A stretch of 10,852 nt of DNA from an uncultured Porphyromonas sp. (GTDB lineage Bacteria; Bacteroidota; Bacteroidia; Bacteroidales; Porphyromonadaceae). A program made the translations under genes and the position numbers. Shown here piece after piece: positions 6,672-10,852 of the stretch. Positions within the stretch are counted from its first letter, which is position 1. Each line of letters starts with the position of its first letter. Location: contig CALTVJ010000056.1 in assembly GCA_943912835.1 (NCBI GenBank), positions 1 to 10,852 of the forward strand, given 5' to 3'. The notes under the pieces were generated by a model that was not told the DNA's origin, ran no database searches, and was given only the letters and a program-made list of their open reading frames with translations.

Positions 6672-6899
6672 ATGAGTAACTCAGAATCTTCTGGATGTTC
6701 ATCAGTTCTAGCTATAATAGCTACAGGGGCATCTGTGCTTGTTCCTATATTTGTAGGATATAAAACATGGCAGTGGTTATCTCCTGACAGTTTTGGAGAG
6801 GTCTTACTTTGGTTGATCATTTGGGGGGTAATCTCGACTATTGTAACCCCTATTACATGTGGACTTATCGGTCTTATTACTTCAGAAATAGACAGTTAA
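6672..6899 (+). CDS. Unrecognised small membrane protein (75 residues, two segments)
   Basis: The product starts MSNSESSGCSS, a polar N-terminus, then has two hydrophobic segments, about residues 12-30 (SVLAIIATGASVLVPIFVG) and 44-69 (VLLWLIIWGVISTIVTPITCGLIGLI). It ends in the short polar tail TSEIDS. There is no signal peptide cleavage site or enzymatic motif, and I do not recognise the family. The start has no clear Shine-Dalgarno, though a purine run GAGGGGGAAA lies about a dozen bases upstream. Its stop overlaps the next start by one base (TAATG), so the two products are probably made together, perhaps as a complex in the inner membrane. A strong hairpin immediately upstream may control transcription into it. 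The reverse strand also holds an open frame here, but the coupling with the next gene favours this strand. Confidence 0.7.
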   Translation: MSNSESSGCSSVLAIIATGASVLVPIFVGYKTWQWLSPDSFGEVLLWLIIWGVISTIVTPITCGLIGLITSEIDS

Positions 6900-7327
6900 T
6901 GGGGTCTATGTTGATATTCTTAGTCCTTGTATTAGGTTATGTAACTGCCAAATTCTTGTGGGATTTAAATAAAGATAACTATGATCTACAGGGGAAAAAT
7001 TTAGCCGATAAATTTAGCCTTGTTGTGAGTATTCTCAATGAAGCGGTTTATAATGGTGAGGGGGAAGTGACTCCTCTATCTAGGAGAAGTTTTAATCTGT
7101 ATCGGGAAGGCTCTAATCAAATAATCAATTTTCATTATAGCACTGGGAGCTTGACTATAACATGGAAATATAAGTTCTTACAGAAAGAGGTCGTGCATTC
7201 TAAAACTTTTGATGAGGTTCGTAATGTTAGTCTCATAGAACAAAAACGCATGGCTAATCTAACAATCATAGAAATGATACCCATCATAAAGAATCATCAC
7301 CATTCTGTGCTATTTGGCAACCAATAA
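6899..7327 (+). CDS. Unrecognised membrane-anchored protein (142 residues)
   Basis: The frame is open further upstream, to an ATG at 6809, but that would overlap the previous gene by 91 bases. The ATG at 6899 gives a TAATG stop-start overlap and a clean N-terminal membrane anchor (MGSMLIFLVLVLGYVTAKFL), so I use it. The anchor is followed by a soluble domain of about 120 residues, with a helical part (about 30-50), then a beta-like central part (RRSFNLYREGSNQIINFHYS and TGSLTITWKYKFLQKEVVHS). The end is a helix and His-rich stretch, IIKNHHHSVLFGNQ. I recognise no catalytic motif. With one N-terminal segment, the soluble domain should face the periplasm or the cytoplasm depending on topology; the Lys-rich flank after the segment hints at a cytoplasmic domain. 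It is translationally coupled to the upstream gene and 11 bases ahead of the next. Confidence 0.75.
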   Translation: MGSMLIFLVLVLGYVTAKFLWDLNKDNYDLQGKNLADKFSLVVSILNEAVYNGEGEVTPLSRRSFNLYREGSNQIINFHYSTGSLTITWKYKFLQKEVVHSKTFDEVRNVSLIEQKRMANLTIIEMIPIIKNHHHSVLFGNQ

Positions 7328-7338
7328 ATAAACCAACT

Positions 7339-7662
7339 ATGACAACCATACTATTCACTGTGGCGACCTTATGCTTTGTAACTTCTGCAGTTTTAGTAGC
7401 TAGTTTACCGTATCAAACCGAGAGTAGCCCTGTAATTGGAGTTTTAAGTGGAGGGGTGTTATCTGTAGCAGCTGAGACTCACCTCTTTTCTATCGCTTGG
7501 TATTGGGCTTTTCTACTAAATATCCCTATACTTCTAATCTTGGGTGCTCCTATTACTAAATTTTACCTATATCGCTTCTCGAGTGGTAGCATCCATAAGG
7601 ACTATTTTCAATCTTTTATAGGAGGCTTGATAACTCTTGGTATTGGCATTATACTATCATAA
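7339..7662 (+). CDS. Unrecognised small integral membrane protein (107 residues, three segments)
   Basis: The product begins MTTILFTVATLCFVTSAVLV, a long hydrophobic segment. Further segments lie at about 50-72 (FSIAWYWAFLLNIPILLILG) and 89-107 (FIGGLITLGIGIILS), with a weaker hydrophobic, Gly/Val-rich stretch at 32-45. The loop TKFYLYRFSSGSIHKDYFQ between the later segments is basic and aromatic. There is no recognised domain. It begins 11 bases after the stop of the membrane-anchored protein gene, so an operon is very likely. Base composition is visibly AT-richer than in the flanking protease and barrel genes, as for the other members of the cluster. Confidence 0.75.
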   Translation: MTTILFTVATLCFVTSAVLVASLPYQTESSPVIGVLSGGVLSVAAETHLFSIAWYWAFLLNIPILLILGAPITKFYLYRFSSGSIHKDYFQSFIGGLITLGIGIILS

Positions 7663-7739
7663 CGTCAATGAAGTCGGACAAAACAGGCATTACTACAACG
7701 TCTATCAAAACTTAAACAAACAATAAAACTAATCTACAA

Positions 7740-8195
7740 ATGAAAAAGAAAATGTTATTGGGCTTATGCCTATTAGCAAGCGTTACAATTACAGTTGCAC
7801 AAGGCTATTATCAACCTCAGAAAACAACAACGTACTATGGAAGCAGTTACGGTAGTAACCACTATGGAAATAGAAGCAAGACAAGTAACACCACAATAGA
7901 AGGTTATAACATATATAGCACCCCTTCGATAACCTATCAAAGCGGATACTATCGGAACAATGGCACCTATGTTCAAGGACATTACAAAACTCGCTCTAAC
8001 AACACGAACCACGACAATTTTTCAACAAATGGTAACTATAACATTTATACCGGAACATCAGGATATGTAGCACGTGATTATACTCCTCAAACTTATAACT
8101 ATGGTTCGGGGAAAACCATTTATACTGGAAGCAGAGGGGGACAGTACTACATTAATAGTAATGGGAACAAAACATACGTTCCTAAAAGGCGATAG
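7740..8195 (+). CDS. Secreted Tyr/Asn/Gly-rich protein with C-terminal TGxRGGxYY motif
   Basis: The 151-residue product has a clear signal peptide (MKKKMLLGLCLLASVTITVAQ; cleavage around residue 20-22). The mature part is low in hydrophobic residues and rich in Tyr, Asn, Ser, Thr and Gly. Two modules are visible. Residues about 69-108 (SGYYRNNGTYVQGHYKT then DNFSTNGNYNIYTG) match a pattern I remember from many exported bacterial proteins, GY.R..GTYV..H.RT...T..DN.S..GN.NPYTG, here with Ile for Pro. The end, about 127-149 (IYTGSRGGQYYINSNGNKTY), matches the TGPRGG.Y.....G.K.YV motif that recurs at the C-termini of Bacteroidota proteins and resembles the PBCV-type basic adaptor domain. No enzyme motif is seen; a cell-surface or matrix role is only a guess. 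It starts 77 bases after the three-segment membrane protein gene, without a clear promoter box between. Confidence 0.85.
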   Translation: MKKKMLLGLCLLASVTITVAQGYYQPQKTTTYYGSSYGSNHYGNRSKTSNTTIEGYNIYSTPSITYQSGYYRNNGTYVQGHYKTRSNNTNHDNFSTNGNYNIYTGTSGYVARDYTPQTYNYGSGKTIYTGSRGGQYYINSNGNKTYVPKRR

Positions 8196-8237
8196 ATTAA
8201 TTACCATAAATAAAATTAACCACTAAGCCAATTTTAC

Positions 8238-8277
8238 AAAGAGAGCATTGCATACAAAACCATGCAATGCTCTCTTT
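8238..8277. terminator. Bidirectional terminator between convergent genes
   Basis: AAAGAGAGCATTGCAT (8238-8253) pairs perfectly with 8262-8277 around an 8-base loop, giving 16 bp. The right arm ends in TCTCTTTT, serving the plus-strand secreted-protein gene. The left arm reads as AAAGAGAG, so the minus strand also ends in Ts and can serve the convergent barrel gene ending at 8310. Confidence 0.85.
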
Positions 8278-8309
8278 TATTTAAGGTTAATCAGACAAAA
8301 ACATGAGTT

Positions 8310-10265
8310 CTACAAACGAAAGTCCATAGAGGCAACGAGCATTTGTTTGAGCTTGTCGACTGGTGTCTGGTAGCGACTAAAACGAAGACCTAAGCCGATA
8401 GCTTTGTTTATCTGATGCTTCAAGCCAACATTAAAGCCTAAGCCGCGGCCATAGAGCCAAACGTTGCTGTACTCGCGTTGTAATTGATTTTCGTAGATAT
8501 AGATGCGCTGTTGCCAATGATCGACACGATACCAATTTAGGCTGAGCCAAGCATGTGTTTTATTAGCCAGTTGATAACTAAGACGTGTAGAGAGGGCATA
8601 AGCCAAAGACTTATGCACATTGCTGTGCACAATCGTTGCTTGAACGTCTTTAATCCAACGAACGCCCTGCGACTTCAGTCCAATGGCGAAATGAAGCCTA
8701 GAAGAAGCCACATTAGAATAACGATAAGCCGTACGGAGTCGCCACGTCCAAAGAGAAGTAAGATGCCCTTCTAGATTTAGACGGACGTAAGTTCCTCGCT
8801 CTATCATCCCCTTTCGGCGAGGCTTAACACTCTGGTAAAAATCCCCCTCTAACTGCATAGCCACACCTCGCCACCAATCACGAGAACGGAAGCCCCAACC
8901 AAACCCCATTTCGTTATTGGGGTAAGCATAATGCGAGCGAGCATGCCCGAGATAAGCCCAATAATCAGGTGCAATATATCTTACAGACAAAGCCAATGTA
9001 CCGAGTCGCTCGCCTTGGTAATAAAGCGTATGATTCGTCGCAATAGATTTGTTTTGTGCTTGTGCGAACTCACCAGATGCTTTCAGTCTGCCTCGCTCCG
9101 AGCGATAATGATAAGCTAAGCTGGCATTCGCAAAGTGCTTGAGACCGTCCAAAGATTCCCGATAACTAGCCCCCATAGCGTGCCGTAATCTCTTGCCACC
9201 CCATTGATAATATAATCCTTGCAGAGACAGAGTCCAAGCCCCATGCGTCCAAGCCAAGCGCAGACCATAATAGGTTTCTCTTAATTGATGCCGTTTGCTC
9301 CACTCTAAGGCTGTGCGATGTAAGCCAGACGAAGCGACAGATGAGACATAGTCTTCCTCCTTAATCCCTGCATCAAGGGGTCTCTGCGAAAAGAGCGTAG
9401 ACAAACTTAAGCCACGGCTACGCCCTAACTCGATAAGCACGCCTTGCCCTATATTATAATTAGATGTACCTCGACTTGGCGTATAGCGATAAGTAGACGT
9501 CCTATTCGTCAAAAGGCTAGGTTGCCTAAATGATTGAGACAACACAAGCCCCTCCGCCCAAGATGCTCGATATTGACCGACAATAACACGTTTTATCAAT
9601 CCCAGACTCTCTAATGCAATATGTCCATGATAACTATCAAAACCTCTGTGTCCTTGATATCGCCAAGGTTCGTAGCTGTCTTTGTCCGCACCAAGAAATA
9701 TCGACCAGAGGCCTCTCTTAGACCAAAACAACCCTAAACTTACTCCCTCAGGAGAGCCAATATACTTGTTTGATGCTTGGGCTATAGGTCTCTGCAACAG
9801 AGCTGTCAAACGCCCTGATGCTCCAGCCCAGAAATTTTGTTTCTTTTGCCTTAATGCATCAGGCGTATTAAATCGCAAGAGAGGGTAAACGTAGGCGATA
9901 AATCTTTCATCGTCCCAGCCAGTAATCGTTTTGAGTTCGGAGATATCCCCTATTATGCCGTGATGCTCCGTACGGTAATGAATAAGTTGATAAGCTAGAT
10001 ATTCACTCATAAAGGGAATAGATAGCAAATCTTCTTGACTTGCTTCGTTGATGTCTAGAGGCTGTTCTAGCAAACTCTCGTATCGCTCCAAGCAATCACG
10101 CCTTGCATCCTCTGCGAGTAGACCATCGTCTATAAGTGTACTGATACGTTCGTTGAAATAGTCACGACTAGCCCCCTCAAAAGACAACGGTGTAGATATT
10201 TGCTTTTGCGCAGCGAGCCGACAATACAACAATAGACAACTACAGAAAATAATAGCTACTTTCAT
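8310..10265 (-). CDS. Outer-membrane beta-barrel protein with ComEA-like helix-hairpin-helix domain
   Basis: The 651-residue product has a signal peptide (MKVAIIFCSCLLLYCRLAAQ; cleavage near 19-20). Residues about 69-131 form a double helix-hairpin-helix of the ComEA type: LDINEASQEDLLSIPFMSEY, then AYQLIHYRTEHHG and ISELKTITGWDDE. Such motifs bind DNA backbone in competence proteins. From about 140 to the end the sequence alternates hydrophobic and polar residues with many Trp, Tyr, Arg and Gly, and short turns every 10-15 residues. It finishes VASMDFRL, as expected for an outer-membrane barrel. Bacteroidota commonly carry proteins of this build and length; their role is unproven, and DNA handling at the cell surface is only an inference from the HhH part. 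The minus-strand sequence AAAGGAG lies only one base before the ATG, too close for an ordinary Shine-Dalgarno. A -7 box lies at 10291-10298. Confidence 0.85.
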   Translation of the reverse strand: MKVAIIFCSCLLLYCRLAAQKQISTPLSFEGASRDYFNERISTLIDDGLLAEDARRDCLERYESLLEQPLDINEASQEDLLSIPFMSEYLAYQLIHYRTEHHGIIGDISELKTITGWDDERFIAYVYPLLRFNTPDALRQKKQNFWAGASGRLTALLQRPIAQASNKYIGSPEGVSLGLFWSKRGLWSIFLGADKDSYEPWRYQGHRGFDSYHGHIALESLGLIKRVIVGQYRASWAEGLVLSQSFRQPSLLTNRTSTYRYTPSRGTSNYNIGQGVLIELGRSRGLSLSTLFSQRPLDAGIKEEDYVSSVASSGLHRTALEWSKRHQLRETYYGLRLAWTHGAWTLSLQGLYYQWGGKRLRHAMGASYRESLDGLKHFANASLAYHYRSERGRLKASGEFAQAQNKSIATNHTLYYQGERLGTLALSVRYIAPDYWAYLGHARSHYAYPNNEMGFGWGFRSRDWWRGVAMQLEGDFYQSVKPRRKGMIERGTYVRLNLEGHLTSLWTWRLRTAYRYSNVASSRLHFAIGLKSQGVRWIKDVQATIVHSNVHKSLAYALSTRLSYQLANKTHAWLSLNWYRVDHWQQRIYIYENQLQREYSNVWLYGRGLGFNVGLKHQINKAIGLGLRFSRYQTPVDKLKQMLVASMDFRL

Positions 10266-10290
10266 ACTCCTTTGATGTGATGTTGTATAG

Positions 10291-10298
10291 CAAAAATA
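10291..10298 (-). promoter_or_regulatory. Bacteroidota -7 box (TATTTTTG) for the barrel gene
   Basis: On the minus strand 10298 to 10291 reads TATTTTTG, matching TAnnTTTG. Transcription would start near 10284, about 19 bases before the ATG at 10265. It lies between the upstream TM2 gene's terminator and this gene, supporting independent transcription. No -33 TTTG is evident. Confidence 0.5.
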
Positions 10299-10341
10299 AT
10301 TATTCTTATCCAGGAAGAATAATTTATCAAGGCATAAATAG

Positions 10342-10379
10342 AAAAAAAGTGCTCAATGGTTATAAAACCATTGAGCACT
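10342..10379 (-). terminator. Terminator of the TM2-domain gene
   Basis: AGTGCTCAATGGTT (10348-10361) pairs perfectly with 10366-10379 around an ATAA loop. Read on the minus strand, the 14-bp stem is followed by seven Ts (10348-10342). It lies 21 bases downstream of the TM2 gene's stop. Confidence 0.9.
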
Positions 10380-10399
10380 CATTACGGAATGAAATAAGT

Positions 10400-10633
10400 C
10401 TACTTTTGTTTAGAGGCACCAACACCCATCAAGGCTGCACGCGCCATATACAAGGCATTATAATTATCAACTTGTCCTGCCAGAGTAAACAAATCCACCA
10501 GTAGGCCAATACCAAATAATCCCAAAGTAAACATGTAAAGAAGCCCCATACCGACTTTGCCTAAGTAAAATTTGTGTACCCCAAGAGCTCCCAAAAAGAA
10601 CCACAAAAGATAAGCTACAAGTTTTGATTTCAT
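10400..10633 (-). CDS. TM2-domain membrane protein
   Basis: The 77-residue product MKSKLVAYLLWFFLGALGVH... is a short TM2-domain protein: two membrane helices with a conserved turn. The first segment (about 5-20) ends in the typical GALGVHKFYLGK, and the second (about 29-52) contains TLGLFGIGLLVDLF with the characteristic Asp at its end. The tail (about 53-77) is short, with NYNALYMARA and a basic end. The family is found across bacteria and animals; a molecular function in bacteria is not established. It has its own terminator downstream and a well-matched promoter about 137 bases upstream, so it is probably transcribed alone with a long leader. A nearer, weaker box (TATAATTG on the minus strand, 10672-10665) could give a shorter leader. 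Confidence 0.9.
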   Translation of the reverse strand: MKSKLVAYLLWFFLGALGVHKFYLGKVGMGLLYMFTLGLFGIGLLVDLFTLAGQVDNYNALYMARAALMGVGASKQK

Positions 10634-10770
10634 AGTATTTCTTCTATTTAAAGTCTATTTAATGCAATTATATGAAGAGTAAGGAAAGTGATACATTTTC
10701 TAAAGCAATTGCATTACAGTACTCAACAGGCTCAACAAAGCAACACTCTTCACCATAGCCCCCACTCTCC
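10634..10770 (-). promoter_or_regulatory. Long leader of the TM2 gene with a long-range stem
   Basis: From the predicted start near 10770 to the TM2 ATG at 10633 the RNA would have about 137 untranslated bases. AATTGCATTA (10707-10716) and TAATGCAATT (10660-10669) are exact reverse complements, giving a 10-bp stem with a 37-base loop. In the RNA the 5' arm overlaps the last codons of an 18-codon mini-ORF, and the 3' arm lies about 27 bases before the TM2 start. Ribosomes on the mini-ORF would open this stem. The regulatory role is inference. Confidence 0.4.
10700..10756 (-). CDS. Possible 18-codon hydrophobic leader peptide of the TM2 gene
   Basis: Minus-strand ATG at 10756-10754 opens MVKSVALLSLLSTVMQLL and then TAG (10702-10700). 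It starts about 14 bases after the predicted transcription start and is preceded by a purine-rich GGGAGGAG about ten bases upstream, unusual for this window. The peptide is almost wholly hydrophobic with one Lys. It could be a leader peptide, a tiny membrane peptide, or chance. Confidence 0.3.
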   Translation of the reverse strand: MVKSVALLSLLSTVMQLL

Positions 10771-10776
10771 TCCCAA

Positions 10777-10806
10777 CAAATATATGAATATTCTAGGATA
10801 TACAAA
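10777..10806 (-). promoter_or_regulatory. Promoter with both -33 and -7 boxes upstream of the TM2 gene
   Basis: On the minus strand TTTG (10806-10803) and TATATTTG (10784-10777) are separated by 18 bases, close to the Bacteroidota TTTG/TAnnTTTG arrangement. This is the best complete promoter in the window. The -33 box overlaps the T-run of the upstream gene's terminator, so transcription units are packed back to back. Confidence 0.65.
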
Positions 10807-10841
10807 AAAAGTGCTCACCAGCTAATTGCTTAGTGAGCACT
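10804..10841 (-). terminator. Terminator of a minus-strand gene beyond the right edge
   Basis: AGTGCTCAC (10810-10818) pairs with GTGAGCACT (10833-10841), and AGC/GCT pair inside the loop (10820-10822 with 10828-10830). On the minus strand the stem is followed by seven Ts (10810-10804). This implies a minus-strand gene ending just outside the window. Confidence 0.8.
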
Positions 10842-10852
10842 CTATACGATTG

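Noticed and set aside
6746..6753. TATATTTG matching the -7 consensus inside the 75-residue protein gene
   Set aside because: It is inside coding sequence, about 145 bases from the next start, and has no -33 partner; single matches are expected by chance in AT-rich DNA.
6605..6820. Minus-strand open frame of 71 codons over the second leader terminator
   Set aside because: It overlaps the first membrane gene and the terminator stem and has no conserved-looking sequence; the plus-strand frame has two clean membrane segments and stop-start coupling.
7668..7715. 15-codon ORF starting 5 bases after the three-segment membrane protein gene (MKSDKTGITTTSIKT)
   Set aside because: It is very short, polar and without other support; most likely chance.
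10267..10273. AAAGGAG (minus strand) as the ribosome binding site of the barrel gene
   Set aside because: Only one base separates it from the ATG, too close for normal pairing with 16S rRNA; probably incidental.
1..10852. CRISPR arrays, tRNA or rRNA genes, insertion sequences, integrases
   Set aside because: Looked for regularly spaced repeats, tRNA-like TTCGANNC cloverleaf arms and transposase-like proteins on both strands and saw none.

Overview
The window looks like chromosomal DNA of a member of the Bacteroidales, most likely Porphyromonas or a close relative. The reasons are several matches to the Bacteroidota promoter box TAnnTTTG a short distance before genes, the near absence of Shine-Dalgarno sequences, a SPII lipoprotein preceded by a roughly 50-residue peptide gene, a secreted tricorn-type S41 protease, and an outer-membrane barrel protein carrying a ComEA-like helix-hairpin-helix domain. 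I see no tRNA, rRNA, CRISPR array, transposase or phage gene.

Layout, left to right. Positions 1-30 are probably the last codons of a plus-strand gene, followed by a perfect terminator palindrome (51-87). A plus-strand pair follows: a 49-residue small protein (349-498) and a 699-residue lipoprotein (544-2643), with a TAnnTTTG box at 308-315. Two strong tandem hairpins (2665-2702 and 2727-2765) separate this pair from the convergent minus-strand tricorn-like protease gene (2790-6059), which has one or two TAnnTTTG boxes upstream.

The 612-base divergent gap 6060-6671 has no ordinary gene but is full of structure: a 48-base palindrome (6214-6261), a plus-strand promoter box (6387-6394), a 17-codon hydrophobic mini-ORF, and two successive terminator-like hairpins with U-tracts (6510-6545 and 6591-6631). 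It reads as a small structured RNA, an attenuated leader, or both. Downstream is an AT-richer plus-strand cluster of four small genes: a two-segment membrane protein (6672-6899), a membrane-anchored protein whose start overlaps the previous stop (6899-7327), a three-segment membrane protein (7339-7662), and a secreted Tyr/Asn/Gly-rich protein (7740-8195). A terminator palindrome (8238-8277) closes it. I could not assign a function to the three membrane proteins.

The right part is on the minus strand: the HhH/beta-barrel outer-membrane protein (8310-10265), then upstream of it a TM2-domain protein (10400-10633) with its own terminator (10342-10379). The TM2 gene has a roughly 137-base leader with a good promoter (boxes at 10803-10806 and 10777-10784), an 18-codon hydrophobic mini-ORF, and a 10-bp long-range stem overlapping that ORF's 3' end. 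A further minus-strand terminator (10804-10841) marks the end of a gene beyond the right edge.

Most products are predicted to act at the cell envelope: a lipoprotein, an exported peptidase, small membrane proteins, a secreted protein and an outer-membrane barrel. The less ordinary content is the two structured leaders and the unassigned membrane-protein cluster; both are inferences from sequence alone.
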